Below, piece by piece: positions 1 through 9,626 of a stretch of DNA of 64,000 nucleotides. The position numbers were made by a program, and so were the translations under genes. The stretch spans positions 101,810-165,809 of the forward strand of contig CADCVH010000102.1 of assembly GCA_902806085.1 (NCBI GenBank). The letters run 5' to 3'. The notes under the pieces were generated by a model, which saw only the letters and a list, made by a program, of their open reading frames with translations, was not told where the DNA came from and ran no database searches. The stretch comes from an uncultured Rubrobacteraceae bacterium (GTDB taxonomy: Bacteria; Actinomycetota; Rubrobacteria; Rubrobacterales; Rubrobacteraceae). Position 1 is the stretch's first letter; the number at the start of each line of letters is the position of its first letter.

Positions 1-1673
1 CCGACATCGTGGAGCAGGGCCCCGACCGCGAGCGCGTCGAGTTGCTCTTGGTCGAACGACAGGGCGCGTCCGATGCGGTCGGCGGTTCGGGAAACGCCCG
101 CCGAGTGGCCTGCCAGGTACGGGTCGCGCGCCGACATGGCCTTGACAAACCCCTGGACGAAGGGCAGGCTCGCGTCTGCGGGGCCTCCTCCGAAAGGTTC
201 TCGGGCGCCGACGGCGGCACCGGCCACGGCACCGGCCACCTTCTCTTTTTTGCCGCACGCGTCCTCCAGCGCGAGAAGCGCCGTTGCTACGAGCGCATCG
301 GCGCCTTTCGCCCCCGCCCCCGGCAGCACGAAGGCCACCGCCGCTTCCGCGCGAGGCCCGGCCAGTCCCTTAGATTCTTGGTCGACGAGCCGCTTTAGTG
401 CGCGGGCCTTTCCAGCTGCCTCCGCCTCTCCGCTGGATTTCGCCAAGACGACGAGCGTGGCCTCCCCGTATCGGAAGGCCCGACGTCCGCCGATCCTGAG
501 CCTTCCCCCGAGGCGAACTAGTAGGTCCTCCACCGAGGACGACGCCCCAGCAGCCAGCCTTACGGCCAACACTGCCGGCGCACTACCCGCGGAGAGCTCC
601 TGGCGCAGGACGCGGCCTAGCGAAGCCGAGTTCGGCAGGCCAGACGACACATCTAGCCCGCCCGCGGCGTCCGGGCTTCGCTCCAGCGCGGGTCGGATGC
701 CGGCCGCGAGCCGCAGTAGGTCACGTTCCCCTTGCGCACCCACCCGACCGCCCCCGACGACTATGGCTCCCCAACTCTCCTCTCCGGCCACGCCCACCGG
801 CACCGCCACGAAGCCTTCCACGCCGTGGACCGCTTCCTCCAGCCGCACGGCGCCACCCTCGCGACAACTCCAGAGCACGAGGCGCTGCACGTAAGGGTGC
901 CACCAACTGGGACAGGCGTCGAAATTCCCTCGCATGACCGTGCGGTGCAGGTTGCCCCTGAGTGAGGTCACGTGCCCGTAGGAGGCCCCTGCGACCGCAC
1001 ACGCGGCCTCCGCCGCATACTCGAGGGCTGACTCGATGCCCAACGCGCCGAGGGCCGGACCCAAGGCGTCTGCCTGCGCGGCGACCCTGCCGGCTCGGCT
1101 CCTCTCTGTCGCGGCGGCGGCCGAGCTTTCGGCCGCGCTTGCACGAAGCGCGCGTACGTTGAAGCCCACGAGAAGCACCGAAGCGCAGAACATCGTCAGA
1201 AGCGTCATCCTGAAAGCGAACAACGTCGAGCCTAGCCCGTCCCATCCTTCCGCGACGAGTGTCGCTAGCAGACACCCCCCGATCAGAACCACCGCCCCGC
1301 CGGCGCCCTCGATCCGGGCCCGCCCGTGGCTACCCGATCGGCGCGCGAGGTTCATCAGCGAGAGCGCCGCCAGGAAATACAACGGGAAGAAGGCGGAGCC
1401 GCCTCCGCCGGTCTCTGCGACGAGGACGCTCACGACCGAGGCGTCCGCGGTGACGCCAACGATCCTCCACCGGCAAAGGACCTCCGGCCGGAAGGTCGCC
1501 AACAGCCCGGAGAGCGCGGCGAAGAGCGCCGCCAAGTAAGCCCACATGGTGTCCTCGAACGTCCACGATAGACCCAGGGAAAAGAGCACCGTAGCCGCGA
1601 GCGCGGTGCGGATCAGGCCCTCCCACGACCCCGGGATAGCCCGCGACGATGCTTTGGTGCGCCCGTCGATCAC
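1..1673 (-). CDS. Membrane HD-domain signalling protein (GAF-like, degenerate GGDEF, HD), partial
   Basis: The open frame runs off the left edge of the window; about 557 residues are visible. The GTG start at 1673 overlaps the stop of the upstream HD-GYP gene as GTGA, so the two are probably translationally coupled. The order is: several hydrophobic segments in the first ~180 residues, a GAF-like region (up to a strand reading WGAIVVGGG), a GGDEF-like region that starts as SGLPNSASLGRVL but reads FRYGEATLVVL where the active-site GGDEF should be, then an HD domain (GHSAGVSRTADRIG, then LLHDVG at the edge). The HD motif itself is intact. The GGDEF domain cannot be a cyclase if the alignment is right and may only be structural. 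A GYP motif would lie outside the window. The likely role is c-di-GMP hydrolysis or sensing at the membrane. Confidence 0.8.
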   Translation of the reverse strand, partial: MIDGRTKASSRAIPGSWEGLIRTALAATVLFSLGLSWTFEDTMWAYLAALFAALSGLLATFRPEVLCRWRIVGVTADASVVSVLVAETGGGGSAFFPLYFLAALSLMNLARRSGSHGRARIEGAGGAVVLIGGCLLATLVAEGWDGLGSTLFAFRMTLLTMFCASVLLVGFNVRALRASAAESSAAAATERSRAGRVAAQADALGPALGALGIESALEYAAEAACAVAGASYGHVTSLRGNLHRTVMRGNFDACPSWWHPYVQRLVLWSCREGGAVRLEEAVHGVEGFVAVPVGVAGEESWGAIVVGGGRVGAQGERDLLRLAAGIRPALERSPDAAGGLDVSSGLPNSASLGRVLRQELSAGSAPAVLAVRLAAGASSSVEDLLVRLGGRLRIGGRRAFRYGEATLVVLAKSSGEAEAAGKARALKRLVDQESKGLAGPRAEAAVAFVLPGAGAKGADALVATALLALEDACGKKEKVAGAVAGAAVGAREPFGGGPADASLPFVQGFVKAMSARDPYLAGHSAGVSRTADRIGRALSFDQEQLDALAVGALLHDV

Positions 1674-3127
1674 CGCGCCTCCACCGCGCTCCCGAAGCTT
1701 CCGCTTGGCCCATGGCGCCTCCGCTTTCCCTGGGACGGGAAAGCGAATCGATGGTCGTCGGCCATCCTGTAGCCTTCGGTTTCCATGTCGAGTATCCGCA
1801 AGAACGCCCGGACCACCATCCCATCCAGCTGTGTATCCGCGCCCTTGCACAGTTCCCCCCTCGCTTCTGGAGGACTCTTCCCAGGATGTCGCGGTCCATC
1901 GAGCACCATCGCGGCGTAGGCCTGCGCGACGGCGAGTACTTTGGCTTCGAGGGGGATCCAGGATCCCCTGAGCTTGTCCGGGTAGCCGCGCCCGTCGGGC
2001 CTCTCGTGGTGCCACCTCACCCACGAGGCCATCTCCGCGTACTCGGGTACGGCGGCTAAGACCTTCTCCCCGCGGGTCGGGTGCTCGGCGATCTGATGCT
2101 TTGCGACGGAGTTGAGCTTGCCCGCGCTCAACAACAGTTCTTCCGGCAGCCCGAACATGCCTATGTTGTGCAGGAGCCCGGCCAAACGCAGGCGTCCCAC
2201 ACAGACCTCGTCGAGCTTCAACTCGCTGGCCAGGTCGGCGGCGTACACAGAGGTGGCCGCCGCGTGCCGGTGCGTGTAACCGTCTCTGCGTCCGAGTTCC
2301 TGAACCATCATGGTCCCGAACGCCGCGTTAGAAGTCGCGAGGGCCGCTTCCAGGGAGGCGTTCCGTCGCTGCAACTGTCCTACCTTCTCTGTCTGCTGCC
2401 GCGAATGGTGCACGAGCGCCCGGCTTCCCAAAGAGCCCACGAACACAAGCAAGATGCCGAGCGGCCCGTAGGTTGCCAGGGCCATCACCCCGAAGGCGGC
2501 CGTGAGTATATCTATGGCATTAGAGGCAAGGTAAGGTTGCGTACTCTCTCGCCAACTCCGGTAGAGGGATTGGCCGTACTTCGCCTTTAGCAAAGCGCTG
2601 TCCAACGTCGCGTTCGCCGCCACCAGCGTCGTTCCGGCCACCAGCGCCCCGTAAAAGAGGTCCGCAGAAGGTTTCAGGTCGCCGGTCAACCAGGGATCGG
2701 CGACGAACGAAAAGACCACACCCGAAAGGAAGACGAGGATGACCGTGTGACTCACCTCGTAGATCGTCCTAAGCCAACTACCTCTTCCGACGAAAAGGTC
2801 GGCGGGGAGGGCTGCCAGGGCGGCCCACAAGGGGCCCAAGACGGCAACCGCCGCTATAAGCCCGATGTCCGTGGGGCTCACGGTGACGCGATTGCTGACG
2901 CGATTGCTGACGCGATTGCTGACGCGATTGCTGACGCGATTGCTGACGCGATCGCTGACGCGCGTCGAAAACGCTTCGCCAAACAGGATAAAACCGGTGA
3001 AGATCGCGACTCCCAGAAGCAGGCGCCGGTCGAACATCTCCCCGTAGGTGTAGATCCACGAAGCGCACAGCGCTGTGGCGAGCACGGCCAAGGCTCCTAC
3101 AAGAGCTTTAAGGCGAGCTTCGTTCAC
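1670..3127 (-). CDS. Membrane HD-GYP domain protein with altered HD motif
   Basis: This is a 485-residue protein if it starts at the GTG at 3127, which has AGGAG eight bases upstream; a longer frame to 3379 exists but its extra residues look non-coding. The N-terminal ~240 residues are mostly hydrophobic (MASE-like multi-pass region), interrupted at residues 57-80 by a four-residue SNRV repeat. The C-terminal part is a HD-GYP domain: THRHAA near 287, LLHNIGMFGLPEELL near 318, and HHERPDGRGYP at 373-383. The GYP part is intact, but the metal-binding His-Asp is His-Asn (H320, N321). In HD-GYP phosphodiesterases this Asp binds the metal centre, so activity is probably reduced or lost. It is coupled to the next gene by a GTGA overlap. 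Confidence 0.85.
   Translation of the reverse strand: MNEARLKALVGALAVLATALCASWIYTYGEMFDRRLLLGVAIFTGFILFGEAFSTRVSDRVSNRVSNRVSNRVSNRVSNRVTVSPTDIGLIAAVAVLGPLWAALAALPADLFVGRGSWLRTIYEVSHTVILVFLSGVVFSFVADPWLTGDLKPSADLFYGALVAGTTLVAANATLDSALLKAKYGQSLYRSWRESTQPYLASNAIDILTAAFGVMALATYGPLGILLVFVGSLGSRALVHHSRQQTEKVGQLQRRNASLEAALATSNAAFGTMMVQELGRRDGYTHRHAAATSVYAADLASELKLDEVCVGRLRLAGLLHNIGMFGLPEELLLSAGKLNSVAKHQIAEHPTRGEKVLAAVPEYAEMASWVRWHHERPDGRGYPDKLRGSWIPLEAKVLAVAQAYAAMVLDGPRHPGKSPPEARGELCKGADTQLDGMVVRAFLRILDMETEGYRMADDHRFAFPSQGKRRRHGPSGSFGSAVEAR
2885..2962. repeat. 12-bp in-frame tandem repeat
   Basis: Five perfect copies of GACGCGATTGCT are followed by one copy with a T-to-C change and a partial copy. 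The unit is four codons, so gain or loss of copies lengthens or shortens the SNRV tract of the HD-GYP protein without a frameshift. Confidence 0.95.
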
Positions 3128-3572
3128 AGCACAAACTCCTCTTGCCAACCGTGGTTTCCGTCGCCATCGCCCCGTATTGTGGCAGGACAGGCTAGTACAC
3201 TGCAAGGAACACGAAAAACCCGGGGTGATCCGCGCGGTTACCGGGCCCTGTGACGGAAAAGCACGATCTAACCTCCCCCCGATCGTCCATACCTTGATGC
3301 CACGGTTCGCCCCGTGCACGCTGCGAACCGCTGCCGGCAACGGCGGGGCCCCCGGCGGGCCCCCGGCGGGTCCCTTCACCCCATGCTGCCGAATAAGGCA
3401 CCGCTCGTGGGCGCCTAGACGCTACCACTTCTCGCGGGACACACTCCTCGCGGGACACACTCTACCCCTTTCAGGCTTTATCGTGCCCGTGTCGTTGCCG
3501 CAGTTCGTAGCCTTTTGGCCGTAACGTCTCGCCCCGGCGATCACGGAGACCAACGGTGGCGGTCTACGGTCG
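3128..3572. other. Intergenic region between the HD-GYP and MFS genes
   Basis: No convincing gene is present. It holds short direct repeats (CTCGCGGGACACACT twice near 3437-3465, and a GGCGGGCCCCC pair near 3350-3370). As both flanking genes run leftward, it should carry the promoter of the HD-GYP pair, but I see no clear sigma-A boxes. Confidence 0.4.
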
Positions 3573-4766
3573 TTACGTTTCTCGGGCCTGCTTGCCCGTT
3601 GCCGCGATCACGAACAACAGAACGAGCAGGCCGGCTCCGGCTGTTGCGAGCCCGGAGAGGAGGTACGTCTGGCGCGCTCCGAAGGCGTCCACGAGGAGTC
3701 CCCCCGTGGGGTAGGCCAGAGCCTCAGCCGCGCTAAAGCCTGTGAAACGCACGGAGAAGACACGGCCGAGGAAGGCATCCGGCACCCGAGTTTGTAGGAC
3801 CGTGTCCGTAACGACGTTGTCTATGCCGTTGGCTACCCCGGCGATCGCTAGCGCGCCGAGCGCCACGGCGAAGGCTGGTGAGAGCCCCACCCCGCCCAAG
3901 GCGAGGGCCCACGCGAAGACACCCACGAAGTAGACTGGCAGCAGGGGCACCCTGTCGCCCAAGATGCCCATGCCCGCGCTGCCGATCACCATACCTGCAC
4001 CCCAGATACCCACGAGCAGGCCGTAGCCGGCGTCGCCGGTGCCGAAGGTTTGCTTGGCGAGGAACACCTCCGCGGGCGTCGCCAAGTCGGTCGCCAGCAC
4101 GGTGAAAAACGCGCCGGTGACCATTGCTAGGGGCACGCGTGCTCCCGCGAGGTAGCCGAGCCCGGACCTGAGCTCGAAGAGGAATCCTTCGCCTGGCTCC
4201 GCCTCCGCACGTGGGAGGGGTATGCGGGAGAGGAGCGCGGCGGAGAACAGGAAAGTCGCAGCGTCCAGTAGGAAGGCGGCGCGCACGCCTATGCCCGCCA
4301 CAAGGAGGCCGCCCAACGCGGGTCCAACGGTTATAGAGATGCTGAAGGTGGCGCTGATGAGGGCGTTCGCCCGCGTGAGGTCCCCCTCACCGACCACGCC
4401 CGGGAACGCGGCTCGCACGGTAGGGTTGAAGAGCGCGCGGGCGGCTCCCATAAGGAAGATCAGGGCGTAGAGGAAGGCGAGGTCTCGGACGAAGATCAGC
4501 CCCACGGCCAGGAGCGCGCGGACGAGGTCGCTCGCCACCAGGATGGCCCGCCTGTCGAGCCGGTCTGCCAATACACCTAAGAAAGGACTGGCGAGGGTCG
4601 GCAGCAGGCGGGCGACGAGTGCCCCCCCCACCGCCGACGCGCTGCCCGTGGTCTGGACGATCAGAACGACGAGCGCGACCATCGACACGGCGTCGCCGAC
4701 GAACGAGGCGGCTTGGCCGACCCAGAGTTGCACGAAACGGCTGTTCGAAAGCAATGGGCCGTTCAA
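3573..4766 (-). CDS. MFS transporter (MFS_3/enterobactin-exporter-like)
   Basis: A 397-residue integral membrane protein with about 12 hydrophobic segments. The N-terminus reads SNSRFVQLWVGQAASFVGDAV, and the loop between segments 2 and 3 has GVLADRLDRRAILVASD, the classic MFS signature. Family members export small molecules or drugs. It stands alone, with no partner that identifies a substrate. ATG start; length is normal for the family. Confidence 0.85.
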   Translation of the reverse strand: MNGPLLSNSRFVQLWVGQAASFVGDAVSMVALVVLIVQTTGSASAVGGALVARLLPTLASPFLGVLADRLDRRAILVASDLVRALLAVGLIFVRDLAFLYALIFLMGAARALFNPTVRAAFPGVVGEGDLTRANALISATFSISITVGPALGGLLVAGIGVRAAFLLDAATFLFSAALLSRIPLPRAEAEPGEGFLFELRSGLGYLAGARVPLAMVTGAFFTVLATDLATPAEVFLAKQTFGTGDAGYGLLVGIWGAGMVIGSAGMGILGDRVPLLPVYFVGVFAWALALGGVGLSPAFAVALGALAIAGVANGIDNVVTDTVLQTRVPDAFLGRVFSVRFTGFSAAEALAYPTGGLLVDAFGARQTYLLSGLATAGAGLLVLLFVIAATGKQARET

Positions 4767-4821
4767 CGCCGTCTTCCCTCCTTCGATGGGCCGTCACAGC
4801 GGGTCGACCATAGCCTCCTTC

Positions 4822-5043
4822 GTTCCTTACGTTTTCCAGAGGCTGGTCGCGAAGGTCTCCTTGCGCCGCCTCCCCGATCGCCCTCCTGGACGCTCCCAAG
4901 CCGCCGAAGACGGCTGCCTGGGAGCCATCCGGCCTTATCAAGAACACGAAATCGGGCTGCCCCTCGTAAAGCCGGTACCCGCACGGCAGATTCGGTTTGT
5001 TCGCTTCGCCCGTTCGCTGCCCCCTCGCTCCTTCGAGCATCAT
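4822..5043 (-). pseudogene. Possible remnant of a small conserved protein
   Basis: This stretch of minus-strand frame has high GC at third codon positions and a protein-like sequence (CGYRLYEGQPDFVFLIRPDG, then AVFGGLGASRRAIGEAAQGD). The frame has no stop before it enters the MFS gene on another frame, so it is either a frameshifted small gene or chance. No function is assigned. Confidence 0.25.
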
Positions 5044-5422
5044 GGTACACGGTTCGCGGTGCTCCTCCCGACCGCGTGGATCGTGACCGTGTGTAACCAG
5101 ACCCGCCGGGCCGATGGAGCTCATGGTGAACGGAACGTCCCTGGCGCGTAACCGAGCGCTAAGGCATGATCTGATGGGTGGTCCGAGGCGGTTAGAAACC
5201 TTTCCCGGCCGGGTCGTCGAAAGGCACCCTGCTAGCGGGTTCACCTAATGTTCAAGGCTTTGCTCCGTTTTGCACAGATGGCTTCCGGACGGGGACGCGG
5301 CCGTGCTCGCTGGGTCCGGTCCGCGCCTTTCTGCTATCATCGTGCCGGTGTGGGTTGCCCCGAGTAAACGTCGACCGCGCGGTACGATCGCGGCAGGGGC
5401 GGCGAGAAGAAAGGTAACTCTC

Positions 5423-8113
5423 TTGACGGCTCCCGGCCAACGGGATTTCACGTACAGACCCTTCTTCGAAGACGCGCCCGACGGCATGCTGATGGTTTCC
5501 GAGGGGGGAAGGTTGCTGGACGCCAACCCGCTGGCGTGCGCGCTTCTCGGTCGGACCCGGGAGGAGCTCTTGAGGGCCGACCTCCGCGCTGTCGCGGATC
5601 CCACCGACCGCGCGTGGGAAGAAGCTCTATCCGAACGCGGGGTGGGGGGGGCACGACAGCTCCGGTTCGTGGGGCGCGGAGGCGGCGCTTTCGAAGCCTG
5701 GGTCGCGTTTACGCGGCCGGCGCGGGCCAGCGACAGGCAGTTCGGCTTGATCTTCCGGAAACTCGCGGGAGACGGGGCCGGATCCGAGGCACGAAACAAC
5801 GCTGCCCGGGTAGACGGGGTTCTCTTCGAAAACGGTCCCAACCCGATTATCCTCTACGAGGCGGGCGACACCATCTGCTATGCGAGCCCCTCGGTTGAGC
5901 GACTCCTGGGCTACGAGCCGGATGAGCTCACCGGGGTCTCCATCTCTGATGTCGTGCATCCCGATGATCTCGGGCTAGCCGCCCGGGAGACGCAGAAGAC
6001 GGCCAGCGTCCCGGGCAGGCAGCCCCTGACGCTGCGCTACCGGCACAAGGACAGCTCTTGGGTCCGAATGGATAGCATGGCAACCGACGTGCTCCACGAC
6101 CCGGACGTCGAGGGCATGGTAATCGACGGCCACGACGTGGCGGAGCGTGGGCAAGAAGAAGAGGCGCCACGCCGGGGCGAAAGACGCAACCTCATGCTCG
6201 TCAGCGACCCCACGCGGGCTATGACCGTCCTGGAGCCGGATGCGACCTTCAGGTACGTCAGCCCTGCAGCCCAAAGGGCGCTCGGCTACGCCCCCGAAGA
6301 ACTCGTCGGGCGAGACGCCCTGGGCTACGTACACCAGGAGGACAGGAGGCAAGCCCGAGAGATCCTCGAAACGGCCATTAGGCAGGGCAGCGCGGCCGAA
6401 GTCTCTGCGGAATTGCGACTAGAACATGGGGACGGGTCCTGGCACCATTTCCGGATGAAGATAGTCGACTCCCCTGACGGGCCAGGTGTCGGCGCTTTGG
6501 TGGCCGAACTCAAGGACGTTACGGAGCAAAAGGAGACCGAGGAGGCACTGCGCCAGAGCGAAGGGCGCTACCGCGCGGTGGTCGATCAGACCAACGAGGG
6601 CGTCTACCTCGCGGACGCGGGAACGATGCGAGTCCTCGAGGCCAACAAGGCCTTACAGGAGACCTTAGGGTACACGGAAGAGGAACTGCGGCGGTTGACG
6701 CTCTACGACCTCGTGGCCGACGACCGGGCCGGCGTGGACGAGTACGTGCGCCGCACGCTTCAGGAGAAGCGCAGCCACATCGATGAGAGGAAATACCGCC
6801 GTAAGGATGGCTCCCTAGCCTGCGTCGAGGAGTACGCGGGAATCGTACCCCACGAAGGAACTGAAGTGCTGTGTGTGGTCGTCGACGACGTCACCGAGCG
6901 CAAGCGCACGGAGGAAAACCTCAGGCGCAGCCTCGGTGTGCTGCTAGCTTTGCGCGAGGCCGGCCAGGTACTGGGCTCGACCCTGGAGGCGGAGGAGATA
7001 GTCACCCGGCTGCTGATGATCATGCGCGGCGTCTCCGGCTTGACGGCAGCGGTCATAAGCGTCGAGAACGAACTTGGCCAGCCCCGTATCTGGCGTGAGG
7101 TGGGGCTGGAGGGACTGTGGCGCCGGGCCCGTTACGCCCCGCAGGCCGAGGAGGCCCGGCGTGCGGTGCTGGACGCCGGCGAGCACCAGCTCTTCCGCTT
7201 GCGGGGTCCAGAAAGCTCGGGCCAGCTCGTGGGATTGTGCCTGCCGCTGCGGATGAAAGACCGGATCGCCGGCGTGCTCGAGGCGTACGGCCCGGAGTCT
7301 TTAGCCGGCGAGGACGCCGTCGAGATCCTGCGCAGCCTGGCCGCCCAGGCCGCTAGCGCGCTGGAGAACGCCAGGCTCTACGGGGAGCTCGCCGAGCGCG
7401 AGAGACGGCTCGCGGACCTGATCGGTCAACTCTTCACCGCCCAGGAGGAGGAGCGTCGCCGCGTCGCCTACGAGGTGCACGACGGCCTCGCCCAGGTCGC
7501 CGCCGCCGCCCACCAGCACCTGCAGGGCTTCGCCAGGTTTTACCCTCCGGGCTCCGAAGACGGCCGGGCGCTGCTGTCGCAGGCCTTGGAGCTCGTCCAG
7601 CGTACGGTGGGGGAGGCGCGACGGGTGATCGCCAACCTCCGACCGACCGCGCTCGACGACTTTGGACTCGGGACCGCGCTCCGCATCGAGGCGGACCGTC
7701 TGCGTGCCGAGGGCTACCGGATCGACTATGAGAACAACCTCGGCGAGGACGAGAGGCTGCCGGTGGCCGTCGAGACGGCGCTCTTCCGCATCACCCAGGA
7801 GGCGCTCACGAACGTCCGCAGGCACGCCAACACGCGGCGCGTGCGCGTGACGCTCGACCGGCTAAGGGGTCGGGTCCACCTGAACATCCGCGACTGGGGA
7901 CGGGGCTTCGACCCTGAGGTTCCCCGGGTTGGGGACGGCCCGGGGGAGAGGGTGGGCTTGAACAGCATGCAAGAGCGGGTGGCTCTTCTCGGCGGCAGCT
8001 TCTTGGTGCAGAGCCGTCCCGGCGGTGGCGTCCTGGTGACGGTCGAAGTCCCTCTGTCCCCGGAGGATCCAGACAGGGAAGGCGATCCAATCGCTTCGAG
8101 AGACCGTATGTAG
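5423..8113 (+). CDS. Multi-PAS/GAF sensor histidine kinase (NarL-type, HisKA_3)
   Basis: About 896 residues from a TTG start at 5423 with AGAAAGG upstream; an in-frame ATG at 5270 would add a non-coding-looking leader. Four PAS domains follow one another (FEDAPDGMLMV; YEAGDTICYASPSVERLLGY; PDATFRYVSPAAQRALGY; VVDQTNEGVYLADA), then a GAF domain (about residues 515-650), then a HisKA_3 dimerisation region with phosphoacceptor His-686 in YEVHDGLAQ, and an HATPase_c domain with N-box ITQEALTNVRRHA and G-box DWGRGFD. There are no membrane segments, so it should be cytoplasmic. The response regulator gene starts four bases after its stop, so the two form a two-component pair. The signal is unknown. 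Confidence 0.9.
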   Translation: MTAPGQRDFTYRPFFEDAPDGMLMVSEGGRLLDANPLACALLGRTREELLRADLRAVADPTDRAWEEALSERGVGGARQLRFVGRGGGAFEAWVAFTRPARASDRQFGLIFRKLAGDGAGSEARNNAARVDGVLFENGPNPIILYEAGDTICYASPSVERLLGYEPDELTGVSISDVVHPDDLGLAARETQKTASVPGRQPLTLRYRHKDSSWVRMDSMATDVLHDPDVEGMVIDGHDVAERGQEEEAPRRGERRNLMLVSDPTRAMTVLEPDATFRYVSPAAQRALGYAPEELVGRDALGYVHQEDRRQAREILETAIRQGSAAEVSAELRLEHGDGSWHHFRMKIVDSPDGPGVGALVAELKDVTEQKETEEALRQSEGRYRAVVDQTNEGVYLADAGTMRVLEANKALQETLGYTEEELRRLTLYDLVADDRAGVDEYVRRTLQEKRSHIDERKYRRKDGSLACVEEYAGIVPHEGTEVLCVVVDDVTERKRTEENLRRSLGVLLALREAGQVLGSTLEAEEIVTRLLMIMRGVSGLTAAVISVENELGQPRIWREVGLEGLWRRARYAPQAEEARRAVLDAGEHQLFRLRGPESSGQLVGLCLPLRMKDRIAGVLEAYGPESLAGEDAVEILRSLAAQAASALENARLYGELAERERRLADLIGQLFTAQEEERRRVAYEVHDGLAQVAAAAHQHLQGFARFYPPGSEDGRALLSQALELVQRTVGEARRVIANLRPTALDDFGLGTALRIEADRLRAEGYRIDYENNLGEDERLPVAVETALFRITQEALTNVRRHANTRRVRVTLDRLRGRVHLNIRDWGRGFDPEVPRVGDGPGERVGLNSMQERVALLGGSFLVQSRPGGGVLVTVEVPLSPEDPDREGDPIASRDRM

Positions 8114-8117
8114 AGGC

Positions 8118-8822
8118 GTGGAAACCCGTCTAAAGAGAGAAGAGCCGGCACGGCTCGTCATCGCCGACGACCACGCCTTCGTCCGGTCCGGGATAAAGGT
8201 GATGCTCTCCGGGGAGGCCGGCCTGCGGATCGTGGGCGAGGCGGCCGACGGGCAGGAGGCGCTGGATATCTGCGGTCGCGAGCGGCCGGACCTCCTCCTC
8301 ATGGACGTGCGTATGCCCCGAATGGACGGGCTGACGGCGACCCGCTCGATAAAGCGCAGCTTCCCGGAGATCAGCGTCCTCATCCTCACGATGCACGAGA
8401 ACGAGGACTACCTGCTGGAGGCCGTGAAGGCCGGCGCCGCAGGCTACGTGTTGAAAGACGCCCCGCAAGACGAGCTCGTCACCGCCATCCGCAAGGTGCT
8501 CGAAGGCGAAACCACGCTGAACCGCAGGCTCGCCACCAGGCTGTTAAAGCGGCTGGCCAACGACGCCCGCGGCGCCGCGGCGCCGCGCACCGGGGTCGAG
8601 CGTATCGCTCCCGCGCAGGCGCTGACGGCGCGGGAGCTCGAGGTGCTGGAGCACGTCGCGCTTGGGCAGACCAACCGGGAGATCGCCGAGGAGTTCGTCA
8701 TAAGCGTGGGCACCGTAAAGAACCACGTCGAGCACATAATCGCCAAGCTTGAGGCCTCGGACCGCACCCAGGCGGTCGTGCGCGCGCTCGAGCTGCGCCT
8801 CATCGACTTCCCGCGCCGCTAG
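8118..8822 (+). CDS. NarL/FixJ-family response regulator
   Basis: A 234-residue protein from a GTG start four bases after the kinase stop. The receiver domain is complete: acidic pair D17-D18 in IADDH, phosphoacceptor D63 in LLMDVRMP, Thr in ILTMHE and Lys in YVLKDA. A linker is followed by a LuxR-type helix-turn-helix (LTARELEVLEHVALGQTNRE, then VGTVKNHVEHIIAKL). It should be phosphorylated by the upstream kinase and bind DNA as a dimer. Targets are unknown. A decayed copy of this gene is found at about 14.45-14.66 kb. Confidence 0.93.
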   Translation: METRLKREEPARLVIADDHAFVRSGIKVMLSGEAGLRIVGEAADGQEALDICGRERPDLLLMDVRMPRMDGLTATRSIKRSFPEISVLILTMHENEDYLLEAVKAGAAGYVLKDAPQDELVTAIRKVLEGETTLNRRLATRLLKRLANDARGAAAPRTGVERIAPAQALTARELEVLEHVALGQTNREIAEEFVISVGTVKNHVEHIIAKLEASDRTQAVVRALELRLIDFPRR

Positions 8823-8903
8823 CCTGCCGCCCGCCGGCGACCAACAATGTGCTACCCGGCGGGTAGGCAAAGACCCGAGCCTGACGCATCATCCTTCTAC
8901 GTG

Positions 8904-9359
8904 ATGGAGAAGTGTCGTGCTGTTCCGACGAATAGGGCGGCGATTGGTGCTGTCCCCGCCGCGGCAGTGGTCGTAGTGGGCGAGGACTCCATCGTCGGCC
9001 GCGCTCTGGAGCTGTTACTTCGCGGCTCGGGGTACGATGTGAGATTCGAGGTCTTGCACGCCTTCGACGCAAGGCGGGTTCTCCGAAAGCCCGGCCTGGT
9101 CTTGGTTGCCCCGGGGCTCGATGCGTGGGACCGCGAGACGGTCCTGTCCTCCGTCGTGCCCGCGTGCCACAACCGCGACCTGCCCGTCCTGGAGCTCGTG
9201 CCCGTCACCGCCTCCCGCTCCCGGCCTGGTGAGGGGCATACCCTCATCCTATGGCCCTGCAAGACTGAGTACCTGGAGCGCGAGATAGAGGTCGCCCTGC
9301 TCAAAGCAGAGGGCTGCGTCGGTGAGGCAACAACCGCCCGAGAGGAGGATCGCACATGA
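8904..9359 (+). CDS. Receiver-like protein without output domain
   Basis: About 151 residues from the ATG at 8904; an ATG at 8847 would add 19 residues. The core AVVVVGEDSIVGRALELLLRGSGYDVRF resembles the first strand and helix of a response regulator, and VLVAPGLDAWDRE sits where the phosphoacceptor strand would be, but the canonical DD pair and acceptor Asp are not clearly preserved. There is no DNA-binding domain. Proteins of this style often accompany two-component genes in Rubrobacter-like genomes (recalled, not checked). It may be a phospho-independent partner of the kinase/regulator pair upstream. Confidence 0.6.
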   Translation: MEKCRAVPTNRAAIGAVPAAAVVVVGEDSIVGRALELLLRGSGYDVRFEVLHAFDARRVLRKPGLVLVAPGLDAWDRETVLSSVVPACHNRDLPVLELVPVTASRSRPGEGHTLILWPCKTEYLEREIEVALLKAEGCVGEATTAREEDRT

Positions 9360-9626
9360 TCGATGTCACCGCCCATCGTCCTCATTTGTAAACAAGGGGC
9401 TGGCGTCGCAGCGGCGATCTCCGTGGCGAGCATCCGGGTGGCGTACCCGATCGGCCCCTAGACCTTTTTGTACGGGAAGCGTTCTCGCAAAGCCGAACGC
9501 CCCAGATAACGCCTCGCCCACGGACGGCCGACTAACCCACCAGAACCAGGCAGAGCGCGTCTAAACCGCTAAATTGGCATCCTCTAGTTCGGTCGGCGGG
9601 CGCGGCGCCGCCCGTTACCGGCCCGT

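Noticed and set aside
4387..5244. A 285-residue minus-strand frame overlapping the MFS start
   Set aside because: It overlaps the MFS gene by 380 bases and most of it looks non-coding; only a short inner part was kept as a possible remnant.
9540..9565. Another IS5-type end-like GAGCGCGTCTAAAC
   Set aside because: Similarity is short and there is no partner end or transposase.
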